Of a stretch of 19,569 bases of DNA, positions 7,340 through 13,189 are shown piece by piece. A program made the position numbers and the translations under genes. The notes beneath the pieces are model-generated. The model was not told the origin of the DNA, made no database searches, and worked only from the letters and a program-made list of their open reading frames with translations. Numbering within the stretch: the stretch's first letter is position 1; every line of letters begins with the position of its first letter. The DNA is from DATLTV01 sp035533375 (GTDB lineage Bacteria > Patescibacteriota > Minisyncoccia > UBA6257 > 2-01-FULL-56-20), in contig DATLTV010000084.1 of assembly GCA_035533375.1 (NCBI GenBank), positions 1 to 19,569 on the forward strand. Direction: 5' to 3'.

Positions 7340-7864
7340 ATGAAAAAACGCATTTTCGCAGCCATCGCAATATCGGATTCCTTGCAGGAAGAAATCTTGC
7401 GGTACGAAGAAAAATGGAACCGGCTTCCCGTGCGCTGGCTTCAGGGAAAAAACCTGCACCTTACGCTCGTGCCGCCTTGGTACGGCGAAGTCGGCGAAAC
7501 GGTCGCTAGCTTCGCGAATACTGCCGGAAGCGGCGTATCCGCCGAGCTCACATTTCAAAAAGTGCAGTACGGTCCCGACGAACACCGCCCGAGATTGGTG
7601 TGGGCAAAAGGAAAAGCGGCGAAGTCGATACACGATCTCAAGTGCCGGCTGGAGCATTTGCTCGAAGTAAAAAGCGAGTATCGGCCATGGCTTCCCCATC
7701 TCACGATTGCGCGGTTCAAACCGGAAGATTTTTCCCGTTTTCCGGTGAAAAAGATCGATGACGCAGTTTCTTGGAGCGAAAACGTCCAATCATTCGTACT
7801 TATGGAATCATCTCTTTCGCGAAGCGGGGCGGAATACAAGATACTTGAGGAGTTCAAGCTCTAG
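7340..7864 (+). CDS. thpR: RNA 2',3'-cyclic phosphodiesterase (2H family)
   Basis: Opens 2',3'-cyclic phosphates on RNA ends, as for the LigT/ThpR enzymes; cytosolic. The 174 residues match the family length. Both catalytic HxTx motifs are present: HLTL at residues 40-43 and HLTI at residues 120-123, the latter in the typical PHLTIARF context. The N-terminus MKKRIFAAIAIS is the usual first strand, and VRWLQGKNLH precedes the first motif as expected. The ATG at 7340 fits the family start. The gene converges with the NqrB-FNR gene, with only 16 nt between stops, and a 16-bp palindrome covers its stop codon. Confidence 0.93.
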   Translation: MKKRIFAAIAISDSLQEEILRYEEKWNRLPVRWLQGKNLHLTLVPPWYGEVGETVASFANTAGSGVSAELTFQKVQYGPDEHRPRLVWAKGKAAKSIHDLKCRLEHLLEVKSEYRPWLPHLTIARFKPEDFSRFPVKKIDDAVSWSENVQSFVLMESSLSRSGAEYKILEEFKL

Positions 7865-7870
7865 AGCTTG
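7855..7870. repeat. 16-bp palindrome over the thpR stop codon
   Basis: CAAGCTCTAGAGCTTG is perfectly self-complementary and sits at the convergent end of thpR and the NqrB-FNR gene. With no loop and no T-run it is not a standard terminator, though it could contribute to 3'-end structure for both transcripts. Confidence 0.5.
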
Positions 7871-7880
7871 TCGGAAAGCC

Positions 7881-9413
7881 CTAAAATCCCGGGAAGGAAT
7901 CGGTTTTGATATTGCGGTGCGAAATACCCATGCAGTGGAGGGTTTGTTCGAAGCCGGTCACGAACGAACGCGGGCCGGAAAGATAAAAGGTCCGCTCGCG
8001 CCAGTCGGGCATTTCGCGTTCGATCATCTTCGCGTCCACGCGGCCGCGCTCGCCTTTCCAGCCATGTGAAATATTTTTTTCTTCGGTGATCGCGTAGACC
8101 GTTTTGATCCCGAGCGCGCCGCGCGCCGCGTCGAAAACGTCGCGGTAGACTATTTCGCTCGCCGCTTTGTTCGAATAAAACAGGACGATCTCTCTCCGCT
8201 CATTCCGGTCAAGAAGGTCTTTGATCATGCTTCGGAACGGCGTGATGCCGATGCCGCCCGCGAGGAACGCGAGCTTTTTCCGCGTATCTGCGGGCAGCGT
8301 GAATTCTCCCGAAAGTTGCGACGCCGCGATCTTGCCGCCGGTCTGCATGCCTACGAGCGATTTTTTGAAACTGCTCGAATCGGGATAGCACTTCACGCCG
8401 AGCCGCACCTCGTCCTCAGTCGGCGCCGAAGCGATCGTAAAGTAGCGCCGATTGCCGCGCGCATCCGCGTGCCGATGGCCGAGCGTCCACTCAAGGTATT
8501 GCCCGGGGCGGAATTTTATTTTTTTGTCCGAAGCGAAGATGAATTCATAGACATCCGGCGCAAGCCGCACTTTTTCTCTTAGTTTCAGTATATATTTTTC
8601 TTTCGGGCTCACGAGATAAGAAAAAATATTTCCCGTAATCAGCGCGAGTTCCGGCACGGAGACAATGGGGCCGATATGCACCGACGGAGAAAAAATGAGT
8701 CCGACGAATGCGCCGTAGCTCATACGAAGCATGCGCCTGGGCGGCGTGGTCATGGGCTCCGTAAGCATCACAAATCCAAAAAATAAGAGCGGCGTCTCGA
8801 CTACTGCGCGGCGCAAGGAATCGAGAGGCGCGATGCCGCTCATGAGTCCGAAGCCGACATCCGCCGCGAGCGCCGCGACAAAGAAGGTGAGCACAAGATC
8901 GAAACTTGAAATTTTCCGCGCAATCAAAAGACCGCCGATGAACACGACGGGCAGCATGGCGAGCGTCCCCACCCACCAGCTCGCGTATTGGCCGATAAGA
9001 AGGCCGGTCAGCACGACAGCCGCAGCGGCAGGGTTAAACACGTGCTTTTTGCCGATCGCGAAGACGAATTTCGAAGCCATCGCGAGTACCGCCGCCCAAA
9101 AAAAGAATGAAAGCCCGGTTACCGAGAACAATCTCGCGGGCGAAACCGGCGAGATAATCAACGCAAGAATGAACGCCGTGATATACGAAGACTCGGCGTT
9201 CACCGGCGCTTTGAATGATTTCGCGAAAACGGCATTCGCGGCAAAACACAACGCGAAAAGCACGGTGGCCGAGATTAAAAGATCGAGTGGTCCGAAAGGC
9301 AGAAGCCCGAGCGCCGCAAAAACCATTCCCGCCGCGATGAACGCCATGAGCACGTAAAGCGCGAGGCGGTACATCGTGATGCGGTTCAGTAAGTTATCGA
9401 GAAAATTGAGCAT
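7881..9413 (-). CDS. NqrB/RnfD-like membrane domain fused to ferredoxin-NAD(P)H reductase
   Basis: Predicted to take electrons from NAD(P)H in the cytosol and pass them into the membrane. The 510 residues split in two. Residues ~15-265 contain multiple hydrophobic helices with NqrB/RnfD-type signatures KHVFNPAAAAVVL (123-135) and FVMLTEPMTTPPRRM (214-228). Residues ~272-510 are an FNR module: RRYFTIASAPTE (FAD loop, 322-333), AGGIGITPFRSM (nucleotide loop, 385-396), YLSGPRSFV (477-485) and an aromatic C-terminus SFPGF. In classic Rnf/Nqr the membrane and reductase parts are separate subunits, so the fusion is a compact design. It is the last gene of a same-strand set after the FMN-binding protein gene and apbE, with 119 nt before its start. 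No good SD was seen. Confidence 0.88.
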   Translation of the reverse strand: MLNFLDNLLNRITMYRLALYVLMAFIAAGMVFAALGLLPFGPLDLLISATVLFALCFAANAVFAKSFKAPVNAESSYITAFILALIISPVSPARLFSVTGLSFFFWAAVLAMASKFVFAIGKKHVFNPAAAAVVLTGLLIGQYASWWVGTLAMLPVVFIGGLLIARKISSFDLVLTFFVAALAADVGFGLMSGIAPLDSLRRAVVETPLLFFGFVMLTEPMTTPPRRMLRMSYGAFVGLIFSPSVHIGPIVSVPELALITGNIFSYLVSPKEKYILKLREKVRLAPDVYEFIFASDKKIKFRPGQYLEWTLGHRHADARGNRRYFTIASAPTEDEVRLGVKCYPDSSSFKKSLVGMQTGGKIAASQLSGEFTLPADTRKKLAFLAGGIGITPFRSMIKDLLDRNERREIVLFYSNKAASEIVYRDVFDAARGALGIKTVYAITEEKNISHGWKGERGRVDAKMIEREMPDWRERTFYLSGPRSFVTGFEQTLHCMGISHRNIKTDSFPGF

Positions 9414-9446
9414 CAGAATAATTTCTTAGCATTCCTTCGCCTCGGC

Positions 9447-9464
9447 CCCGTGCCGCGGCACGGG
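9447..9464. repeat. Perfect GC palindrome between apbE and the NqrB-FNR gene
   Basis: CCCGTGCCG / CGGCACGGG is an 18-bp self-complementary sequence. No T-run follows on either strand, so termination is doubtful; processing or attenuation between the two genes is possible. Confidence 0.6.
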
Positions 9465-9532
9465 ATAAACTCCAGCCGGGACCCATGTTACGAAAATACG
9501 GACCTGGATCACCGCTTCTGCGAGGACGAAGA

Positions 9533-10279
9533 CTATCGAGTATATTTCTCAAACCCACTCGTCATTGTGGCGATTCCTTTGCTATCTATCATATACCCCT
9601 CGAGCCCTTCAAGCTTCTCGATAAATTCGATCCCTTTCCCGCCCATGGCGAAAGCGGCAGTCGCGAAACGATCGGCTTCGTAGACGTTCGAACCAATGAC
9701 GGTCAGACTTACGATATCTTCGATCGGCGCTCCGCGCTGTTTCGGATTATAAATATGCTGGCCGCGAACGTAGGTACCTGAGGTCGCAAGACCCTGGTCT
9801 TTTATAAAAACCGTTTTTACGACTTCCCTTTGGTTGAAGGGATTTTTAATGCCCACGCTCCACCGCGCGCCTTCGCGGTTCTTGCCGCGCGCCTCAATGT
9901 CGCCGCCGGCGTCGACATAAAAATTTTCGAACTTTTCGAGATCGAGCATCTTTGCGGCATTCCAGATGGCCCATCCCTTCACGACACCCGACGGATCGTA
10001 CTTTCCGTCCGCCGCGACGATGTCAAAATAACCTTCCGTCTCTTTCTTTGTTTGTTCTGCAAGCGTGAAAACGGTTTTCATCTCCTCGCTCCGCGCGGAT
10101 TCGGAAAGCTCACCGCGATTAATCCGCGAGATCTCGCTCGTTTCTTTATACGTGCTGAATGTTTCGTCGATATGCGTGAAATATGCGAATACGCGTTCGA
10201 TCGCGCCCGGCGCCGCGGGAGAAATATCCGCGATCTCAACCGCAACGGGCATGCCCATAATAAGACGTGTTTCTTTCAT
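9533..10279 (-). CDS. apbE: FAD:protein FMN transferase (ApbE family)
   Basis: Transfers FMN from FAD to a Thr or Ser of a target protein. The 248 residues from ATG 10279 show the family landmarks: N-terminal RLIMGMPVAVEI, FSTYKETSEISRIN, FDIVAADGKYDPSGVVKGWA, FYVDAGGDIEARG, GLATSGTYVRG, and YEADRFATAAFAMG with the metal/FAD-binding Asp region. This start has AAGG eight nt upstream and lies ten nt after the stop of the FMN-binding protein gene. An upstream in-frame ATG at 10321 would overlap that gene and adds only basic residues. No signal peptide or lipobox is visible from either start, although ApbE in most bacteria acts outside the membrane. Next to its likely substrate gene. Confidence 0.93.
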   Translation of the reverse strand: MKETRLIMGMPVAVEIADISPAAPGAIERVFAYFTHIDETFSTYKETSEISRINRGELSESARSEEMKTVFTLAEQTKKETEGYFDIVAADGKYDPSGVVKGWAIWNAAKMLDLEKFENFYVDAGGDIEARGKNREGARWSVGIKNPFNQREVVKTVFIKDQGLATSGTYVRGQHIYNPKQRGAPIEDIVSLTVIGSNVYEADRFATAAFAMGGKGIEFIEKLEGLEGYMIDSKGIATMTSGFEKYTR

Positions 10280-10289
10280 AAAAATTACC

Positions 10290-10769
10290 TTACGTCTTTG
10301 CCTGCGCCAATGCATCCGCAAGCGATACTTGGAACGCCTGCGAGTCCTGCGTCGCGCCCGAGACGATGTTCACGTTCGCGCTTTGCGCCTGGATTGCTTC
10401 CTGTTTGAGCGCGGGGAGCGCGAAACTGCTTACCTCGCTCGTGTGTCCGGACGCGTTCGGATACTGCGGGAATTGCACGTCCACTATCTTGCCGCCCTGG
10501 ATCGTTACCGCGGCTTGCAGATTCCCATAGAACGCATCGGCGACTTTGCCGGTATAAGTGCCGTCTTTCAAAACGGATACGGAAGACGGGTCCGACGTCG
10601 TGGCGGAAGCAGGTTTGATCGGAGACGTTTGCGGATTCGGTTCGCCGCTCGCAAGCGGCGCATCGGAGGCCGGCGCGGCGGAAAGGACCCCGCTATTTGA
10701 ACTCCGCATGAACACTACGTAGAGCGCGATGATGAACACCGCCGCAATCGGAAGAATATATTTTTTCAT
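10290..10769 (-). CDS. Membrane-anchored FMN-binding domain protein (flavinylation substrate)
   Basis: Predicted extracytosolic electron carrier with covalent FMN. The 159 residues begin with a signal anchor (residues 4-20, YILPIAAVFIIALYVVF), then a Ser/Pro/Ala-rich linker to ~66. An FMN-binding domain like that of RnfG/NqrC spans ~68-157, with DGTYTGKVADAFYGNLQAAVTI at its start and IVSGATQDSQAF (135-146) near its end. Thr140 in SGAT is the residue expected to be flavinylated by ApbE. It is the first gene of the set with apbE ten nt behind and the NqrB-FNR fusion after that, which supports a NAD(P)H to membrane to exterior electron path. It carries only the domain and an anchor, with no c-type haem motif. 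Confidence 0.92.
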   Translation of the reverse strand: MKKYILPIAAVFIIALYVVFMRSSNSGVLSAAPASDAPLASGEPNPQTSPIKPASATTSDPSSVSVLKDGTYTGKVADAFYGNLQAAVTIQGGKIVDVQFPQYPNASGHTSEVSSFALPALKQEAIQAQSANVNIVSGATQDSQAFQVSLADALAQAKT

Positions 10770-10923
10770 ATTTTTTTAATATGTATGTCGATAAGCTCCA
10801 ACCCGCGAATTCCGCGAAGTACTCACCTTACTACGAAAAAATCCCGCTGTCAGGTGCAACTTCCTGATAAGATGCCGGAGCCGCTCCCGCGAGCGGAGGC
10901 GCCGGAACCGCTTGAGCGCAACG

Positions 10924-11232
10924 TCAAACCTCGCCTTCCTGCTTTGTCTCTTCTTCGGCGAGTTTTTCCTTAAGAATTTTCCTCAATGCCCCCTGAAGCG
11001 CCTGTTGTTCTTTCACGGAGAGCGGCTTACCGAAGCTCGCTTCTATGAACCGCCCCGCGTCTTCGGCGGCGCGTTCGGTGGGCTTTGCAACGACAATGTC
11101 CTCGATCTCCTTGTCGCTGAACCCTTCGTCTTTCAGGTGTTTTTTCCAAGCGATAGCATCTTCTCTTGCGATAGACCCCTGCTCAATATGCGGGATTTCT
11201 TCGCCGGACGGCATGCGTTCTTTGTTTTTCAT
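10924..11232 (-). CDS. Hypothetical acidic helical protein (102 aa)
   Basis: No family recognised. The protein has no signal peptide or membrane segment and is rich in Glu, Lys and Ala. Helix-forming stretches such as EDAIAWKKHLKDEGFSDKEIEDIV and SVKEQQALQGALRKILKEKLAEEETK are visible, so a small cytosolic helical protein is likely. The start at 11232 lies nine nt after a perfect TATAAT, giving at most a few leader bases. It sits between the 46-aa protein gene and the FMN-binding cassette, 154 nt from the latter, with short hairpins between, so it is probably not part of the electron-transfer unit. Confidence 0.65.
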   Translation of the reverse strand: MKNKERMPSGEEIPHIEQGSIAREDAIAWKKHLKDEGFSDKEIEDIVVAKPTERAAEDAGRFIEASFGKPLSVKEQQALQGALRKILKEKLAEEETKQEGEV

Positions 11233-11241
11233 AATAATAAG

Positions 11242-11247
11242 ATTATA
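11242..11247 (-). promoter_or_regulatory. -10 hexamer TATAAT nine nt before ATG 11232
   Basis: Perfect TATAAT with an AT-rich nine-nt interval to the ATG and no SD. The transcript would be leaderless or have a 2-3 nt leader. Confidence 0.5.
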
Positions 11248-11278
11248 TCACAAAACCGTTTGCACGACCTGTGTATTT

Positions 11279-11419
11279 CTATTTTGCGCGTTTCCGATGT
11301 TTGAAAAATTCGACCTGCCGCAGGCGGATTTTCGCTTCCTTGAGCGTTTTATAGCTGCCGAATGACCGACCGGTCTTTTCCGACAACACGGTATATTTTC
11401 CTTTTACTTTTTTGATCAT
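11279..11419 (-). CDS. Small basic protein with RLRQVEFFKH end (46 aa)
   Basis: Reading from ATG 11419 gives 46 residues starting MIKKVKGKYTVLSEKTGRSF, continuing GSYKTLKEAKIRLRQVEFFKH and ending RKRAK, stop TAG. The pattern K(Y)xVxSExxG..xGxYKTxxEAxxRLRQVEFFKH is one I have seen in short proteins from CPR bacteria and some phages; the function is unknown. It is highly basic with one predicted strand-turn-helix, so nucleic-acid or ribosome association is possible but unproven. It lies 21 nt downstream of the cupin gene on the same strand. It was identified by direct translation because it is short. Confidence 0.7.
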   Translation of the reverse strand: MIKKVKGKYTVLSEKTGRSFGSYKTLKEAKIRLRQVEFFKHRKRAK

Positions 11420-11440
11420 GCTCTTAAATAAAAGCGTCGT

Positions 11441-11743
11441 TCACTTGCCGACGAGATATCTGCACCCTTTCGGCCCGATCTTCGCCGAATGTATTTCGTG
11501 CGCCGGCACGTCGAAGCGATAGCCCGGCTTCAGCGTGTTCGTTTTTTCCTGCATGTTGATCTTCATGCCGCCGTCCAAAACGATGAGCACGGTTTTCGCA
11601 TCATGTGCATGAGCCGGACGGTCCATTCCCGGCGGATCGTCCTGTACATACGCGCGCTCAAAGCCTTCCTCGTATAGTTTCCTTTTTGCTTCTTCCAGTT
11701 CCATGTGATCGTAAGGGTTGTTTTCTACGGCAATGGCAAACAT
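11441..11743 (-). CDS. Small single-domain cupin protein
   Basis: The conserved beta-barrel signatures are present: HAHDAKTVLIVLDGGMKI (cupin motif 1, with His-x-His) and GYRFDVPAHEIHSAKIG (motif 2, with a His), a metal-binding pattern without the usual Glu. Its role is unknown; it could be a metal-dependent enzyme or a small-molecule sensor. The start is uncertain: ATG 11743 gives 100 residues, ATG 11704 gives 87 (MELEEAKRKLYEEG), and a TTG lies at 11758. It follows the Fur-family regulator on the same strand by about 70 nt and precedes the 46-aa protein. Proximity suggests, but does not show, joint control by that regulator. Confidence 0.82.
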   Translation of the reverse strand: MFAIAVENNPYDHMELEEAKRKLYEEGFERAYVQDDPPGMDRPAHAHDAKTVLIVLDGGMKINMQEKTNTLKPGYRFDVPAHEIHSAKIGPKGCRYLVGK

Positions 11744-11815
11744 GGGATAAACCGGCAAGGTCTGCGACTACGGTCATATCGTCAATGATGCCCAGTGAAG
11801 CAAGGATGATGCCGT

Positions 11816-12403
11816 TTAGAGCGACGCATCCTTGCGTAGCCCGGCCGCGGACGGCCCGTTTTTGTGCGCACACGATTTGCAGACGCCATAGAATTCTAGT
11901 GCGTGCTCGCGAATCTCTGCAAAATGCTTCGAATGCCGTAGCACGAGCTTCTCCATTTCTTCGCCGCCGCAATCGCGCACCTCTTCCATTCTACCGCAAC
12001 GCGAGCAAATAAGATGATGATGCTCCGGCGCGCCCGTAAGTTCGTAGTGCGCGTGATTGTGGCGCAAGTCCACCTGCCGGATCATTCCTTTCTCTTTGAG
12101 CGACTTGAGTGTTCGATACACCGTGGCGGAATCCATACCGTTCCGAACCGCATCAATGACGTCTTGGGCGCTCGGAGGACGCTTCGCGGATTCGAATACG
12201 CGAAGAACCGCAAGCCGCGGAAGCGTCGCTCGATACCCCGCGCGTCGCAGAGCACTCTTCATCGCATATGTTTCGTGCATTGCGCGCACTTTGGGTGAGA
12301 GCTTGGCCGGATCGCGGACGATAAAACGCTCGAGGCGCTTCATATGCTCGGCTTCTCTCTCTATTGCAGCCGTTTTCTGCTGGCGCGTTTGTTTTTGTGT
12401 CAT
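11816..12403 (-). CDS. Fur-family metal- or peroxide-responsive repressor
   Basis: DNA-binding regulator of the Fur/PerR/Zur family. From ATG 12403 it has 195 residues, longer than the usual ~150 because of a Lys/Arg/Glu-rich N-terminal extension of about 45 residues. The winged helix follows: LRRAGYRATLPRLAVLRVF, then PPSAQDVIDAV and the recognition helix DSATVYRTLKSLKEKGM. The dimerisation domain carries HNHAHYEL, APEHHHLICSRCGRMEEV, and the structural zinc pairs C133/C136 and C175/C178. Which metal it senses cannot be assigned. The start is set by a full promoter ending eight nt before it; ATG 12421 lies upstream of the -10 box. A 7-1-7 inverted repeat in that promoter suggests autoregulation. 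Confidence 0.93.
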   Translation of the reverse strand: MTQKQTRQQKTAAIEREAEHMKRLERFIVRDPAKLSPKVRAMHETYAMKSALRRAGYRATLPRLAVLRVFESAKRPPSAQDVIDAVRNGMDSATVYRTLKSLKEKGMIRQVDLRHNHAHYELTGAPEHHHLICSRCGRMEEVRDCGGEEMEKLVLRHSKHFAEIREHALEFYGVCKSCAHKNGPSAAGLRKDASL

Positions 12404-12411
12404 TATTGACG

Positions 12412-12440
12412 ATCGTAACATAGATGCGAATTATTCGCAA
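12412..12440 (-). promoter_or_regulatory. Promoter of the Fur-family gene
   Basis: TTGCGA (12440-12435), a 17-nt spacer, then TACGAT (12417-12412) with TG one base upstream (extended -10). The ATG lies eight nt after the hexamer, so the leader is nearly absent. This is the best complete promoter in the window. Confidence 0.65.
12425..12439. promoter_or_regulatory. 7-1-7 Fur-type operator in the regulator's own promoter
   Basis: TGCGAAT-T-ATTCGCA is a perfect 7-1-7 inverted repeat with the TxxxAATnATTxxxA frame known for Fur, PerR and Zur boxes. It overlaps the -35 hexamer and spacer of the Fur-family promoter, where a bound repressor would block RNA polymerase. Confidence 0.65.
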
Positions 12441-12446
12441 GTGAAC

Positions 12447-12466
12447 TGCCGCCTCACGCGGCGGCA
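12447..12466. repeat. GC hairpin downstream of the DUF167 gene
   Basis: TGCCGCC-TCACGC-GGCGGCA, a 7-bp stem. No T-run follows; it adjoins GC hairpin repeat copy B. The 150-nt stretch between the DUF167 and Fur genes otherwise shows no gene. Confidence 0.5.
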
Positions 12467-12470
12467 ATTC

Positions 12471-12490
12471 ATCCTCGCGAAGGCGGGGAT
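12471..12490. repeat. GC hairpin repeat, copy B
   Basis: Read on the minus strand it is ATCCCCGCCTTCGCGAGGAT, one base different from copy A at 3742-3761. The change turns a C-G pair into a wobble pair, so the hairpin is kept. Confidence 0.7.
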
Positions 12491-12559
12491 TCGGAATCAT
12501 TTGTCTTCTCCCGCAATACATCTCCGCCCGCTGAGGCTCATCCACGCCGGTCCCCGGAG

Positions 12560-12781
12560 TCAGGTATGTATCTCCACCACTTTTGTCCGCGAGGCGTGGC
12601 CGGAAACGATCTGCACGCACGATATCGGCACGTTGAAATATTTCGCAAGCGTTCGCTCGACCGCCCAGTTCGCGCGGCCTTCTTTTGCTGGTTCTTTTAC
12701 CGCGACCGAAAAATGCGCGTCGTCTATTTTCAGAACACGCTCTTCCTTCGCGTTCGGTTTCACCTTCACGAAGATTTTCAT
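12560..12781 (-). CDS. YggU/DUF167 family protein
   Basis: Small conserved protein of 73 residues, function unknown in the family. It starts MKIFVKVKPNAKEERV, the typical first strand KVxPxAxxxxV. It continues with FSVAVKEPAKEGRANWAVERTLAKYFNVP (family: V.v.apP.dGkAN..li..la..l.v...v.iv.G..sR.K.v.i) and ends IVSGHASRTKVVEI. It covers the complete domain. The copy-2 palindrome lies 11 nt upstream of its ATG, and the DUF4342 gene lies further upstream on the same strand. Confidence 0.9.
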   Translation of the reverse strand: MKIFVKVKPNAKEERVLKIDDAHFSVAVKEPAKEGRANWAVERTLAKYFNVPISCVQIVSGHASRTKVVEIHT

Positions 12782-12791
12782 ATTCTTTAAA

Positions 12792-12831
12792 ATGCTTATG
12801 GGCTAATTCGCACGAATTAGCCCATAAGCAT
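12792..12831. repeat. Palindromic repeat, copy 2 (19-bp perfect arms)
   Basis: Arms 12792-12810 and 12813-12831 are perfect reverse complements around CA. The core GGCTAATTCG / CGAATTAGCC equals copy 1 at 604-637, and the loop CA is the reverse complement of its TG, so this copy is inverted. It lies 36 nt after the DUF4342 stop and 10 nt before the DUF167 start, in a setting similar to copy 1. Confidence 0.85.
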
Positions 12832-12867
12832 GGCATCGCGCGCGCAAAGCACCAACCTCCGTGCGTA

Positions 12868-13140
12868 TTAACTTTTCTCTTTCTTGATCACGACAATCGT
12901 GCACTTTGTGAGCAAGGCGGCCACGGCACCGATCGCGGCGAGCGCGGGCGCAAGCAACGCCCCCACCGCTCCGATGGTGAGCGGTATTTCCATCACCTCC
13001 TCGCCCTCCTCGTTCTTGATGATGATTCTGCGGGCATTTCCCTCTTTGATAAGGTGCTTCACCTTCACGAGCACCTCTTCGCCCGACACCTTGAATTCTT
13101 CTTTCGATTCCTTCGTGTTGTTTTTCACAGTGAATATCAT
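12868..13140 (-). CDS. DUF4342 family protein
   Basis: The 90 residues match the DUF4342 pattern: FKVSGEEVLVKVKHLIKEGNARRIIIKNEEG, then EIPLTIGAVGALLAPALAAIGAVAALLTKCTIVVIKKEK. The first half resembles a short UBA-like helical region. The second holds a Gly/Ala-rich hydrophobic segment (about residues 52-78) that could be membrane-associated. No function is established that I can name. The ATG at 13140 fits the family N-terminus; the frame stays open far upstream, but that part is antisense to the response regulator and not family-like. It is divergent from the response regulator, with 49 nt between starts. Confidence 0.88.
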   Translation of the reverse strand: MIFTVKNNTKESKEEFKVSGEEVLVKVKHLIKEGNARRIIIKNEEGEEVMEIPLTIGAVGALLAPALAAIGAVAALLTKCTIVVIKKEKS

Positions 13141-13176
13141 ACCATATAAGTGATAGCGTGTTAAGGAGAAATGAAT

Positions 13177-13182
13177 TACTAT
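13177..13182 (+). promoter_or_regulatory. -10-like hexamer TACTAT seven nt before the response regulator
   Basis: TACTAT, then AAATAGT, then ATG; an overlapping TATAAA is also present. It fits the leaderless pattern. An AAGGAG at 13164-13169 is too far (about 20 nt) to serve this ATG. Confidence 0.4.
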
Positions 13183-13189
13183 AAATAGT

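Noticed and set aside
6908..7789. 293-codon minus-strand open frame across the 116-aa gene and thpR
   Set aside because: The plus strand has the two HxTx motifs of ThpR and membrane segments; the minus frame is charged filler with no motif.
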